DNA of 64,000 nt from assembly GCA_032161045.1 (NCBI GenBank), contig JAVHTH010000004.1. The stretch is one strand, 5' to 3'. The notes under the pieces are model-generated. The model had not been told where the DNA came from and ran no database searches. It worked only from the letters and a program-made list of their open reading frames with translations. Shown in pieces: positions 17,412 through 26,231 of the stretch (within the stretch, counting starts at the first letter, position 1; each line of letters opens with the position of its first letter). Made by a program: the position numbers and the translations under genes. Source of the stretch: Fervidibacter sinensis (GTDB lineage: Bacteria > Armatimonadota > Fervidibacteria > Fervidibacterales > Fervidibacteraceae).

Positions 17412-17433
17412 TCTTCCCTCCGTTCCACTGCCA

Positions 17434-17670
17434 TCAGTTCTTCGTCAGGGAGAACTTGCAACGAGACAAAAACGCCTTATTGTTGCTACAAATCGCTGTG
17501 CACCCATTTTCTTTACGAACCCTGACACGCGTCAAGACAGCGATTGCTGCCCAGAACATTCCTACATAACACCACAGCGCACAACCAACCAAACCATCTG
17601 CTTGCCAACACGCTTCCGCACTCTCCAGAAACTCTTTCGCCCGTTCCAACGCGTGCTCTTTACCCTCCAT
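17434..17670 (-). pseudogene. Broken HEPN-domain ORF inside the S10 cluster
   Basis: The ORF starts at ATG 17670 (or GTG 17679, overlapping the rplC stop) and its first 45 residues, with ALERAKEFLESAEACWQADG and CALWCYVGMFWAAIAVL, look like the first helices of a HEPN domain (the RNase or nucleotide-binding partner of MNT-type systems). After about residue 50 the reading frame is lost. A second frame gives KWVHSDL then, after stops, a tail resembling the usual HEPN C-terminus that reaches the rplD start. I therefore call it a decayed gene. It lies between rplC and rplD, where no gene is normally found. Confidence 0.6.
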
Positions 17671-17675
17671 TCTCC

Positions 17676-18311
17676 TCACAACTTTTCAATCCGAACCAAA
17701 CCGCCGTTTGGACCTGGGACGCTACCTTTGATGACCAACAAGTTTTGTTCTGGGATTACATCAACAACTGTCAAGCCCCGAACCGTTATGGTCTCGTTCC
17801 CATAGTGACCTGGTAAGCGAGCGCCGGGAATAACTCGCTGTGGTCCTTGCGGACCGTGAGATGCAGGTTTTCGGTGGAAGTGAGCACCATGAGAATCCGG
17901 GTAACCGCCAAACCCCCAACGCTTCATGACGCCGGAAAAACCTCGCCCTTTTGATGTGCCCGTTACTTTAACCTTGTCGCCCTTCTGGAAAATAGCGACT
18001 GTAACCACATCACCGACTTTAACTTCCGCTTCGTTCGGAATTTTGAACTCCTCAAGGAAGCGACAAGGTTTAACTCCCGCTTTTTTGAAATGCCCAAGCA
18101 TCGGCTTATTGACCTTTCGCTCAGGAATTTCCTCAAAGCCCAATTGGACAGCGGAATAGCCATCTTTCTCTGGCGTTCTCCGTTGGACTATGTAACACGG
18201 TCCTGCTTTTATGACCGTGACAGGGATTGCCTGTCCGTTTTCGTCAAAAATCGTCGTCATCCCGACTTTTCGCCCCAAAATGCCTGTAACTGTCGCTGTT
18301 GCTGTGCTCAT
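17676..18311 (-). CDS. rplC: 50S ribosomal protein L3
   Basis: L3 (211 residues from ATG 18311) helps shape the peptidyl-transferase region. It contains GILGRKVGMTTIFDENGQAIPVTVI and the conserved GRGFSGVMKRWGFGG and HGAHFHRKPASHG loop. The start is chosen from an AAGGGG site before 18311; a version starting at 18332 is possible. Confidence 0.96.
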   Translation of the reverse strand: MSTATATVTGILGRKVGMTTIFDENGQAIPVTVIKAGPCYIVQRRTPEKDGYSAVQLGFEEIPERKVNKPMLGHFKKAGVKPCRFLEEFKIPNEAEVKVGDVVTVAIFQKGDKVKVTGTSKGRGFSGVMKRWGFGGYPDSHGAHFHRKPASHGPQGPQRVIPGARLPGHYGNETITVRGLTVVDVIPEQNLLVIKGSVPGPNGGLVRIEKL

Positions 18312-18349
18312 TTTCAAGCACCCCTTTCGCACTTACACAATTGCACGCT

Positions 18350-18661
18350 TTACAGTTTGATTTCAATGTCCACACCGCTCGGCAAGTTGAGTCGCCGCAG
18401 TGCGTCAACAGTCTCGGGTTTGACATCCAAGATGTCAATGAGCCGTTTGTGAATTCGCAGTTCAAAATGCTCCATGCTCTCTTTGTCAATAAACGGCGAG
18501 CGAATCACGCAGTAGACATGACGGTCTGTCGGCAAAGGAATAGGTCCTTTCACCCGCGCACCCGTTGCGCGAGCGACAGAGACAATCTCCTGAGCCGATT
18601 GGTCCAAAATCCGGTGGTCAAATGCTTTCAATTTGATCCTGATTCGTTGTTCCACTGGCAT
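18350..18661 (-). CDS. rpsJ: 30S ribosomal protein S10
   Basis: S10 (103 residues) is a 30S head protein that also serves as NusE in antitermination. The RIRIKLKAFDHRILDQSAQEIV start and GPIPLPTDRHVYCVIRSPF segment are typical. The gene follows fusA with a gap of 38 bases; the tuf gene that often lies between them is missing. Confidence 0.97.
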   Translation of the reverse strand: MPVEQRIRIKLKAFDHRILDQSAQEIVSVARATGARVKGPIPLPTDRHVYCVIRSPFIDKESMEHFELRIHKRLIDILDVKPETVDALRRLNLPSGVDIEIKL

Positions 18662-18699
18662 TTCCCTTCGCCCTCACTTCGTAGCATCTGCAAGAGTTT

Positions 18700-20835
18700 T
18701 CACACGCTCACTGCGCTGGTTGCGTAGTAACTCATTGAATAGCCGCGATCCAAAATGATGCGTTCTGCAATGTTCACAGGGACAGGCTCATAGTGGCTGG
18801 GACGCATAGTGTAACTTCCGCGCCCCTGCGTCAGTGACCGCAGGGAAGTGGCGTATCCGAAGACTTCCGCCAGCGGCACTTCCGCCTCTATCATCACTGC
18901 GTTTCCTGCCAATTCTTGGACGCCTTTAATTTTAGCACGCCTTGCAGTCAAATCACCGAGGACATCACCGAGATACTCTTTCGGGATTAAAACTTCAAGC
19001 GCCATTATCGGTTCAAGCAAGATCAAACCCGCTTGCTTGCATGCTTCTTTGAAAGCGATTTCCGCTGCCAACTTGAAGGCTAACTCGCTGCTGTCAACTT
19101 CGTGGTATGAGCCATCAAACAAGGTCACTCTGACATCAACTACAGGGTAACCCGCTAAAACGCCTGTGTCCATCGCTTCCCTTATGCCCTTTTCAACCGC
19201 AGGGATGAACTCCGAAGGAATGACGCCGCCCGTGATCTGGTTGACAAATTCAAAACCTGCCCCACGCGGCAGCGGCTCAACTTTCAACCAAACATGTCCA
19301 TACTGACCTCGTCCTCCAGTTTGCCTGATGTATCGTCCCTCCGCAATAGCGTCACGGACAATCGTTTCTCGGAACGCAACTTGCGGTTTGCCTAACCGAG
19401 CCTGAACGCCAAATTCCCGCCTCAATCTATCTTCAACGATTTCCAACTGCAACTCGCCCATTCCTGCCAAAACCAATTGACCTGTCTCTTGGTCGTAGCG
19501 GAGTTTAAGGGTTGGGTCCTCAGCGACAAGTTTTTGAAGCGCTTCAACCATCTTTTCTTCGTGGGCTCTGTCCTTTGCCTCAATGACTCGGAAGATAACC
19601 GGTTCGGGGAATTCAATCTGCTCAAGCAAAATTGGATGGGATTTATCGCACAGGGTATCGCCCGTCATCGTCGCTTTCGGTCCAACAACCGCCACGATAT
19701 CGCCTGCGCGCGCTTCATCAACATCCTCGCGGTAGTTCGCGTGCATCCTCAAGATGCGCATTATTCGTTCGTTCGTGTCTTTGACTGGGTTGTAAACCGC
19801 TTCGCCTTTCGTCAGCACACCGGAGTAAACTCGTAGATAAACGAGCCGACCGACATAGGGGTCAGTTTGGATTTTGAAAGCCAAAGCACAGAAAGGCTCT
19901 TCATCAGTTAGGCGTCGTTCAATAATTTCGCCCGTTCTCGGATCTGTTCCGTGAACAACACCGATGTCCAAAGGCGAAGGCAGGAAATCACAAACGGCAT
20001 CAAGCAACGGCTGGACGCCTTTGTTCCTCAGCGCTGAACCGCAAAGAACGGGCACGACTTTAAAGGAGAGAGTTCCTTTGCGCAAACCTTGACGGATTTG
20101 TTCTGGGGTCAGGTCACCTTGCTCAAAATACGCTTCCATCAACTCATCGTCTTGCTCCGCGGCGACTTCAATCAACCTTTGCCGATACTCTGCAACCAAA
20201 TCAGCCATATCCTCTGGGATAGGACCAAACTCCATCTGCGTTCCCAACTCATCAACCCAGTAAATCGCTTTCATCTCAATCAAGTCCACTACGCCTTTAA
20301 ACTCGCTCTCTCGTCCAATAGGCAATTGGATGGGAACAGCGTTGGCACCCAACCGTTCCCTCATTTGCTGGACGACAGTGAAGAAATCGGAACCGACTCT
20401 GTCAAGTTTGTTGACGAAGGCAATTCTTGGGACGCGGTATTTATTGGCTTGACGCCAGACAGTTTCGCTTTGCGGTTCCACGCCACCAACTCCGCAAAAG
20501 ACAGCGATCATCCCATCCAAAACCCTTAACGCCCGCTCAACTTCCGCCGTGAAATCAACATGTCCGGGTGTGTCAATGATGTTAATCCGGAACAGTTCGT
20601 TATCGTGAAGCCGGCGCCAGTAACAAGAAGTTGCCGCTGCAACGATGGTGATGCCGCGTTCTTTCTCTTGCGGCATCCAATCCATCGTCGCTGTCCCTTC
20701 ATCAACGCTTCCGATGCGGTGAACTCGCCCTGTGTAAAACAGGATGCGTTCCGTTGTCGTAGTCTTGCCCGCATCTATGTGCGCCGCTATTCCGATGTTG
20801 CGAGTTTTGTCCAACGGGAATTTACCATCCGCCAT
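18700..20835 (-). CDS. fusA: Translation elongation factor G
   Basis: EF-G (711 residues from ATG 20835) drives ribosomal translocation with GTP. The P-loop AHIDAGKTTTTER, the G3 motif DTPGHVDF, NKLD, and domains II-V are complete, including GRYIRQTGGRGQYGHVW and LEPIMALEVLIPKEYLGDVLGDLTARR. The start follows TTGGAGGG. A paralogue lies at 10825-12879 in the same operon. Confidence 0.97.
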   Translation of the reverse strand: MADGKFPLDKTRNIGIAAHIDAGKTTTTERILFYTGRVHRIGSVDEGTATMDWMPQEKERGITIVAAATSCYWRRLHDNELFRINIIDTPGHVDFTAEVERALRVLDGMIAVFCGVGGVEPQSETVWRQANKYRVPRIAFVNKLDRVGSDFFTVVQQMRERLGANAVPIQLPIGRESEFKGVVDLIEMKAIYWVDELGTQMEFGPIPEDMADLVAEYRQRLIEVAAEQDDELMEAYFEQGDLTPEQIRQGLRKGTLSFKVVPVLCGSALRNKGVQPLLDAVCDFLPSPLDIGVVHGTDPRTGEIIERRLTDEEPFCALAFKIQTDPYVGRLVYLRVYSGVLTKGEAVYNPVKDTNERIMRILRMHANYREDVDEARAGDIVAVVGPKATMTGDTLCDKSHPILLEQIEFPEPVIFRVIEAKDRAHEEKMVEALQKLVAEDPTLKLRYDQETGQLVLAGMGELQLEIVEDRLRREFGVQARLGKPQVAFRETIVRDAIAEGRYIRQTGGRGQYGHVWLKVEPLPRGAGFEFVNQITGGVIPSEFIPAVEKGIREAMDTGVLAGYPVVDVRVTLFDGSYHEVDSSELAFKLAAEIAFKEACKQAGLILLEPIMALEVLIPKEYLGDVLGDLTARRAKIKGVQELAGNAVMIEAEVPLAEVFGYATSLRSLTQGRGSYTMRPSHYEPVPVNIAERIILDRGYSMSYYATSAVSV

Positions 20836-20954
20836 GACGAGTCCCTCCAAAACAAACTTGCCAACATTATGTTTCCATTCTGTCAACACACAAAAACATC
20901 CCTTACAAACGCACCAAGAGAGAGTCCCGTTGAGAGACCTTCAAGCCTCACTAT

Positions 20955-21461
20955 TTACCAGCGATAGTGGGCAAAAGCACGGTTGGCTTCAGCGATACGG
21001 TGAGTCTCTTCTTTCATCCTAACAGCACCGCCTCGTCCTTGCGATGCGTCAAGGAGTTCCAAGGCTAATTGATGAGCCATGGTTTTGGCACGGTGATCGC
21101 GGAAGAAGTTAGCAACCTCCTGGCGATTTCTTTCACGGGCAGCGTTGACTATCCAGCGTAAAGCCAAACTGATTCGCCTTGCGGGGCGAACTTCAATGGG
21201 AACTTGGTAAGTCGCACCGCCAACTCGCCTCGGCCTCGTCTCAACAAGAGGAATACAGTTCCTTATAGCCTCGGCCAAAACCTCCAACGGATTGCGGTTA
21301 GTTTTCTCGTAAATCAATTGTAAGGCACCGTAGACGATCTTCTCCGCTTTGCTCTTTTTGCCCCGTTCCATCACTTTGTTGATCAACCGTTGCAGCAAAG
21401 TGCTCCGATAGATTGGGTCAGGAGCAACTTCTCTCCTTGGAACAAAACCTCGTCTCGGCAT
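20955..21461 (-). CDS. rpsG: 30S ribosomal protein S7
   Basis: S7 (168 residues) nucleates assembly of the 30S head and is the usual autoregulator of the str operon. The protein begins MPRRG and has ALQLIYEKTNRNPLEVLAEAI and GGATYQVPIEVRPARR. It is about ten residues longer than most at the N-terminal part. It lies 11 bases after rpsL. Confidence 0.96.
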   Translation of the reverse strand: MPRRGFVPRREVAPDPIYRSTLLQRLINKVMERGKKSKAEKIVYGALQLIYEKTNRNPLEVLAEAIRNCIPLVETRPRRVGGATYQVPIEVRPARRISLALRWIVNAARERNRQEVANFFRDHRAKTMAHQLALELLDASQGRGGAVRMKEETHRIAEANRAFAHYRW

Positions 21462-21472
21462 ATTCACTCACC

Positions 21473-21904
21473 TCAAGAAGATGAACTACGCCGCTCTCGC
21501 TTCGTCCCATAGCGGGAGCGTGATTTCTTCCTTCCTTGAACCCCAGCAGCGTCAAGTGCACCGCGAATGATTTTGTAACGAACTCCGGGCAAATCCTTGA
21601 CGCGACCTCCACGAACCAAAACCGTGCTGTGCTCTTGCAAGTTATGTCCTTCGCCGGGAATGTAAGCGATGATGACCTTTCGGTTAGACAACCGAACCTT
21701 AGCGATTTTCCGCAACGCTGAGTTCGGTTTCTTCGGCGTCATCGTTCGGACAACCAAGCAAACTCCCCTCATCATTGGGACGCCGACAGGGTCAAATTTG
21801 TAAGTCCCTTTGAGCGAGTTGTAACGCCACTTGAACGCTAAAGTCCGCGTCCGCTTTTTCTTTCGCTCGCGACCATACCTAACCAATTGGTTGATCGTCG
21901 GCAT
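21473..21904 (-). CDS. rpsL: 30S ribosomal protein S12
   Basis: S12 (143 residues from ATG 21904) controls decoding accuracy; its sequence begins MPTINQLVRYGRERKKKRT. The conserved MTPKKPNSALRKIAKVRLSN and AYIPGEGHNLQEHSTVLVRGGRVKDLPGVRYKI loops are present. A long in-frame extension upstream is not supported by homology or by a ribosome binding site. This is the promoter-proximal gene of the operon. The C-terminus ends in a serine run. Confidence 0.97.
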   Translation of the reverse strand: MPTINQLVRYGRERKKKRTRTLAFKWRYNSLKGTYKFDPVGVPMMRGVCLVVRTMTPKKPNSALRKIAKVRLSNRKVIIAYIPGEGHNLQEHSTVLVRGGRVKDLPGVRYKIIRGALDAAGVQGRKKSRSRYGTKRERRSSSS

Positions 21905-21968
21905 ACTGTTGCCCCCTTGTGCACAAAAAGCATTTTTCCACAAATGGCTCTCAGATTGGCGACCTGTA

Positions 21969-21997
21969 AGTTTAGCAATCAATTTCGGCGATGTCAA
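21969..21997 (-). promoter_or_regulatory. Sigma-70-like promoter for the ribosomal super-operon
   Basis: On the minus strand a perfect TTGACA (21992-21997) is separated by 17 bases from TAAACT (21969-21974), a four-of-six match to TATAAT. It points to rpsL, with a predicted leader of about 57 bases. It lies within the remnant of the adjacent pseudogene. Confidence 0.6.
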
Positions 21998-22068
21998 TAC
22001 TTGCGCAACCACTTTGGACGATTTTGTCGGAATGAATTCATCGTTCTTCCGTCCACTTGCAAATTTGA

Positions 22069-23052
22069 TTGAGCCAACGGTTAGAACAACGCCTACTGTG
22101 CCAGCCTTCTTCCTCTCTGGAAGAGCCAAAGAAGCGCCATCACCAGCGCAGCAGTTTGCTGGCGAATTCCGCCGTGAAGAAATCACGCCAACCCTTTCTG
22201 CCGAAGTTGAGTTGCCCTTGGTTGGTGGCACAACTGGTCTTTTACGAAACGCCTCAATTGACCCTCAAACAAGGCGAACGGGCAAGTTTAGTTCTCTTCT
22301 CGCAAACTCTGCCTTGTCAGGAAGTCCTTGAGTGGGCGATTGCTGGGACGGAGTTGCCCAAATCAGCCCTTTCCCAATGTGCTCGTAGGTGGCACTCGCC
22401 CGCTGACAGCCAACTTCTGGTATGCCTCTCGCAATTCGCAACACCCTCAAAGTTCCGTTCACGACAGGGGTTGCAACTGTCTATTCGCAATGGCGTCCGA
22501 TTGGACAAGGTTTGAGGCCGTTCACCGCTATCGGCGATGAAGCCATCGTGCGATTGACACCCGCAATGGAAATCATTGGCGACCATGAAGAGCGTGAAAT
22601 CTCCCGCGAACCTGTGACCGAAAAGCGCGAAATTGAAAGGGGCAAAACCGAAGTTGTCCAAGTTGGTTGGAATGTCACAATTGAAGGAACTGTCAATGTC
22701 CGCAACACCCGTTCCGAACCCGTATAGAAGTTACGCAGTTGGATGTAGGGGCGGCTGCTAAGCCGCCCGTAAGGACGGTTTTAAAACCTTACAAAGGATG
22801 TTTTCGGGCAGACTATCGTCTGCCCCTACAAAAATGACACCAACTGCGTAAGTCCTACTCGTGACTGTAATCGTCCGCAGAACCGTTGAAGGGGAAGTCC
22901 TCAAGGTCTCTGACAAAGCCGAAGTCAAAGTTCAACCACCAGCCCGTATTGCCGACCGAAATCCGATAAGCGAAATCCGTTGGCAATTGACAATTCCTCA
23001 AGGCGAGAAAACGCTCACTTACCGATACCGAAAGTCCGTCAGCGTAAGGTAG
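22069..23052 (+). pseudogene. Decayed DUF4139-type gene, frameshifted and interrupted
   Basis: Pieces of one protein family appear in three frames in the right order. Frame one (about 22200-22400) gives FYETPQLTLKQGERASLVLF, frame two (about 22380-22430) GGTRPLTANFWYA, frame three (22422-22727) IRNTLKVPFTTGVATVYSQW through NVRNTRSEPV. After a 125-base palindromic insertion the frame resumes as TVIVRRTVEGEVLKVSDKAEVKV and ends at 23052. The arrangement resembles the C-terminal half of DUF4139 proteins. The N-terminal half is not visible, and the ribosomal promoter lies in the area. At least two frameshifts and one insertion mean that it is not functional. Confidence 0.7.
22729..22853 (+). mobile_element. 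MITE-like palindromic element
   Basis: The element has outer terminal inverted repeats (ACTTACGCAGTTGG-type ends at 22729-22742 and 22840-22853) and an inner pair, GTAGGGGC at 22745-22752 and GCCCCTAC at 22822-22829. Between the inner ends are two hairpins, GGCGGCT..AGCCGCC and GGGCAGAC..GTCTGCCC. It splits the DUF4139-type remnant within a valine codon. No transposase is encoded. No clear target duplication was found. Confidence 0.7.
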
Positions 23053-23269
23053 AAATGGCTTCAATGGCGAAAATTCATTCCATCACCCACAAGTGAACTT
23101 AAGCAAACCTGAAGAACGGCTTACCAACCGTGGTGGATTTGCCGTTGATGCGACATGAAAGCCACAAGCCTTGAAAGGGGAGCAAAAGGGAATATGTGAA
23201 CGAGGTCATCCGTCTATATAGTGGCGACGCAAAAAGCAGTGCAAATCCTAAACAAGGAGGAGATGTTAC

Positions 23270-23845
23270 ATGAAGCGAACAATTCTGGCGTTAACAATCG
23301 CGACGCTCGCGTTAGCGGGAATCGCATCGGCTCAGGTCGGATTCGGGTTCGGACGAGGTTATGGACTTGGTTTATGCTGGGCTACCCCCGAAGTTCTCAA
23401 ACAACAACTTGGCTTGACAGATGATCAAGTCAAAAAACTCACGGAATTGCGAACGGAGCATTTGAACAAAGTCAGCAAACTCGCAGCCGAATTGGCAGCG
23501 AAGCGAGCGGAACTTAGAGCCTTGTGGTTAGCGGAAAAGCCCGATGAAAAGCGAATTCGCGAATTGACCGAACAGATCACAAAACTTCAAGCAGAACTTG
23601 CTACCGAGCGAACGAACTTCCAACTTGAGGTCCGCAAGATCTTAACACCCGAACAACTGAGCAAATTGCCTTTGTTTGGTGGTCGCAAGTTCGCACCCGG
23701 GCTTGGCTTAGGTCTTGGACCTTATGGTCTTGGTCTCCGCATGGGACGCGGATTTGGTTGGCAAAGGTTCGCACCACCTGCTCCTGCCCCACCTACACCA
23801 AGGGGACGAGGTTGGGGCGGTTGGGGACGAAGGTGGGCTTGGTAA
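23270..23845 (+). CDS. Spy/CpxP-like periplasmic protein
   Basis: This 191-residue protein starts with a typical Sec signal peptide (about residues 1-21, ending SAQ-like in GIASAQ). The mature part has the two LTxxQ-type motifs of the Spy/CpxP family: LGLTDDQVKKL near residue 45 and ILTPEQLSKL near residue 123, joined by long charged helices. It then ends in an unusual Gly/Pro/Arg-rich tail (GLGLGLGPYGLG and PPAPAPPTPRGRGWGGWG). Spy-type proteins act as periplasmic chaperones or stress sensors. An AAGGAGGAG site precedes the ATG. It is a monocistronic gene ending in a strong terminator. Confidence 0.8.
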   Translation: MKRTILALTIATLALAGIASAQVGFGFGRGYGLGLCWATPEVLKQQLGLTDDQVKKLTELRTEHLNKVSKLAAELAAKRAELRALWLAEKPDEKRIRELTEQITKLQAELATERTNFQLEVRKILTPEQLSKLPLFGGRKFAPGLGLGLGPYGLGLRMGRGFGWQRFAPPAPAPPTPRGRGWGGWGRRWAW

Positions 23846-23927
23846 GAGATATTTCGGCGTCACAGTTTAACCTGACGCTTCCATCTGCAGCGTCGGCTGA
23901 TACCTGAGCCTGAGAACGAGGAAAATC

Positions 23928-23959
23928 GGCGGGGACGAAAAGTCCCCGCCTTCATTTTT
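23928..23959 (+). terminator. Rho-independent terminator
   Basis: A perfect nine-base-pair stem (GGCGGGGAC, loop GAAAA, GTCCCCGCC; 23928-23950) is followed by TTCATTTTT. It lies between the convergent Spy-like and Gfo/Idh/MocA genes, and may act in both directions. Confidence 0.85.
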
Positions 23960-23963
23960 CCCG

Positions 23964-25178
23964 CTACAATCCCCACCGTTCGTTTATCGGTCGTTGATAG
24001 GCTTCAATTTTCCCGTCAATGACATCTTGCACTTTGACGGTTTGACCCGTTGTGGAGGCTTCGTAGATGGCGATTGAAATTGCTTTCGCTTTCAGTCCGT
24101 CCTCAACTGTCACCTCTGGTGGACGATTGTTCTGAACAGCGTCAACGAAGTCGTAGCATTCAAGGACAAAACCGTCCGTGAAACCGTGAGGGAACAACCG
24201 CTGCCATTTCTCTTCTCCTATCGCGTTCCTAAAATCTTGAGCCAAATCGTTGAGCCGCCGAACTCTTCCGTTAGCGTGTTGCACCAAAGCGTTGCCCCAA
24301 GGACCGTGAAATGCATCGCCAGTGTCAATCAAAGCACCCTCGGTTGCGTAGTAAACGACATGGGTGAACCGATGAGCAGGTGCAGCGTTGGTGTAACTCC
24401 AAAAACCTGTCAAGCCATTCTCAAACTCAAGCACAGCCATCCAAGTGTCTTCGCGGTCGTCCAGTACCAACTCACCGTCTTTGCGGAAGTGTCTGGGTAA
24501 AAGTTGCTTGACAACTGCATGGACCTGCTTGACATCGCCGAAGAGGTAGCGGATTGTGTCGCAGAAGTGAGCACCGCTGTCCATGACCAAACCGCCACCA
24601 GACAAAAACTTGTCAACGCGCCAATGCCATGCAGGTTCGCGCCCCGGTTGAGGTGGCGGCATGTAGCCGACTTGAATCGCGTAAAAGAGCGTGGGTTCAC
24701 CAATGAGTTTGCTTTCATTGAAGAGCCACCAAGTTGTCCGCTGTGGAACACCACGCCTGATGTTTTCTGCGGTGGCGGCAAACTTGCCTGCACGCTTCGC
24801 TGCTTCCAAAACCGCCTTCGTCGCCTTGACAGTTACTCCAACAGGCTTTTCAATCATCACATGCAATCCCGCTTCCAAACAAGCGACACCAATGACATGA
24901 TGCAAGTGGTGGGGAGTGATAATGTCGGCAGCATCAAGGTTGCCGGATTCTTCCTTGAGTAAAACTTCGTGGTCGGTGTAAACTCGCGGTTTCTTGCCTT
25001 GGAACTGTTCCGCCCAACTGGCAAACTCTTGAGCCCGTTCCTCAACAGGGTCACAAACCGCGACGATTTCAAACTTCTCTGGTTCGGCTTTTTTGATTTG
25101 CTCGTAACCTCGCATGTGAGCGCGAGCAATGCCACCACAACCGATGATTGCCAACCGCACCGATTGGTCACTACTCAT
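23964..25178 (-). CDS. Gfo/Idh/MocA-family oxidoreductase
   Basis: This 404-residue protein has the Rossmann nucleotide-binding motif AIIGCGGIARAHMRGYE at the N-terminus, the EKPVGVTVKATKAVLEAAKRAG motif of the family and the usual C-terminal alpha/beta domain. Family members oxidise or isomerise sugars and inositols with NAD(P). No signal peptide is visible. ATG 25178 follows AAGGAGGCG. The substrate cannot be deduced from sequence; neighbours do not form a clear pathway with it. Confidence 0.9.
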   Translation of the reverse strand: MSSDQSVRLAIIGCGGIARAHMRGYEQIKKAEPEKFEIVAVCDPVEERAQEFASWAEQFQGKKPRVYTDHEVLLKEESGNLDAADIITPHHLHHVIGVACLEAGLHVMIEKPVGVTVKATKAVLEAAKRAGKFAATAENIRRGVPQRTTWWLFNESKLIGEPTLFYAIQVGYMPPPQPGREPAWHWRVDKFLSGGGLVMDSGAHFCDTIRYLFGDVKQVHAVVKQLLPRHFRKDGELVLDDREDTWMAVLEFENGLTGFWSYTNAAPAHRFTHVVYYATEGALIDTGDAFHGPWGNALVQHANGRVRRLNDLAQDFRNAIGEEKWQRLFPHGFTDGFVLECYDFVDAVQNNRPPEVTVEDGLKAKAISIAIYEASTTGQTVKVQDVIDGKIEAYQRPINERWGL

Positions 25179-25366
25179 CGTCTTCGCCTCCTTGCGTTCA
25201 AAATTTGTTACACCATGCTTTTTGACAACTTGCAACAAAAGGGGTTCGTGATTTTTCCCTCAGGGACTTTTGGACAAATGCCGGTAAGCAGAGCCTTACT
25301 GCGAACGAACTTTTGAGCCAAAACTTTCCCGGGTTCCCAGAAATGCTACCGAAGGGGGCGAAGAAG

Positions 25367-26173
25367 ATGCGGGTGATGATTTGGGTTGATGCGGAAGGCA
25401 TAAGCGGTATCACAAGTTGGGAGGAAGTTTTAGCGGGGCGAAGTCGTTATGAAGAGGGGCGAAGGCTTATCACCCAAGAAGTAAACGCCGCTGTTAGAGG
25501 GGCAAAGTTGGCTGGAGCGAGCGAAATCATCGTAGTTGACAGTCACGGTGCTGGCGGAGAGTTTTCGTTCCGCAACTTGATTCCTGAACTGCTTGAGCCC
25601 GGTGCCGAGTATGTTTTTGGAGCCGCTTGGACGACTTACACGCTGCCGTTGGAGCGAGGTTGCAATGGCGCAATCTTTCTCGGCTTCCACGCCAAATCGG
25701 GAACACCCGATGGAGTTTTGAGTCACACCGTCAGCGAAAGTTGGTTGAACTTTCACATCAACGGCGAGCCGATGGGCGAAATTGCAATTTGCGCTGGAGT
25801 TTGTGGACACTTTGGCGTTCCCGTCCTGCTTGTCACTGGCGATGCTGCAACTTGCAGGGAAGCGAAAGCAACTTTGGGCGAAAATGTGGTGACAGTTTGT
25901 GTCAAGGAAGGGATAAGCCGATTCACAGCCATATGTCTCGCCCCACAAGAGGCTTGGCAGAAGATAGAAGCAGCCATTGCCGAAACTCTTCGTTACCCGC
26001 CAAATGTTGAGCCTTACCGCCCCATTGAGCCAACAACTTTGCGTGTTGAGTTCACCGCTCCCGAACATGTCCGCAGTTACTTGCACGAAGGTGTCCAACA
26101 AATTGACGAACGAACAGTTGAAGTGACGGCAAAAAACTTTTACGATGCTTGGAGAATTTTGTGGCGGCGATAG
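25367..26173 (+). CDS. M55 family D-aminopeptidase (DppA-like)
   Basis: The 268-residue protein begins MRVMIWVDAEGISGI; Asp8 and Glu10 match the zinc ligands of DppA, and His60 (VVDSHGAGG) and His108 (FLGFHAKSG) are in the right places, with a candidate Glu in the GEPMGE segment. DppA-type enzymes cleave N-terminal D-amino acids from peptides, for example in cell-wall recycling. ATG 25367 follows GAAGGGGGCG. It diverges from the Gfo/Idh/MocA gene with a 188-base intergenic region. Confidence 0.92.
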   Translation: MRVMIWVDAEGISGITSWEEVLAGRSRYEEGRRLITQEVNAAVRGAKLAGASEIIVVDSHGAGGEFSFRNLIPELLEPGAEYVFGAAWTTYTLPLERGCNGAIFLGFHAKSGTPDGVLSHTVSESWLNFHINGEPMGEIAICAGVCGHFGVPVLLVTGDAATCREAKATLGENVVTVCVKEGISRFTAICLAPQEAWQKIEAAIAETLRYPPNVEPYRPIEPTTLRVEFTAPEHVRSYLHEGVQQIDERTVEVTAKNFYDAWRILWRR

Positions 26174-26231
26174 GTAGTTATTTCAGCGCAGCCATTTGCT
26201 TTTCAACAACTCGTCAATCTACGCTCCATCT

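Noticed and set aside
19477..19836. A 119-codon ORF on the plus strand inside fusA, and many similar antisense ORFs in the ribosomal operon
   Set aside because: They lie fully opposite well-supported genes, have no family features and follow from the codon use of the sense strand.
22265..22462. Minus-strand ORF of 65 codons in the pseudogene region
   Set aside because: It lies opposite the DUF4139-type fragments and has no family features of its own.
25190..25260. TTGACA-like box (about 25222) as a promoter between the Gfo/Idh/MocA and M55 genes
   Set aside because: No -10 box with acceptable spacing on either strand was found beside it.
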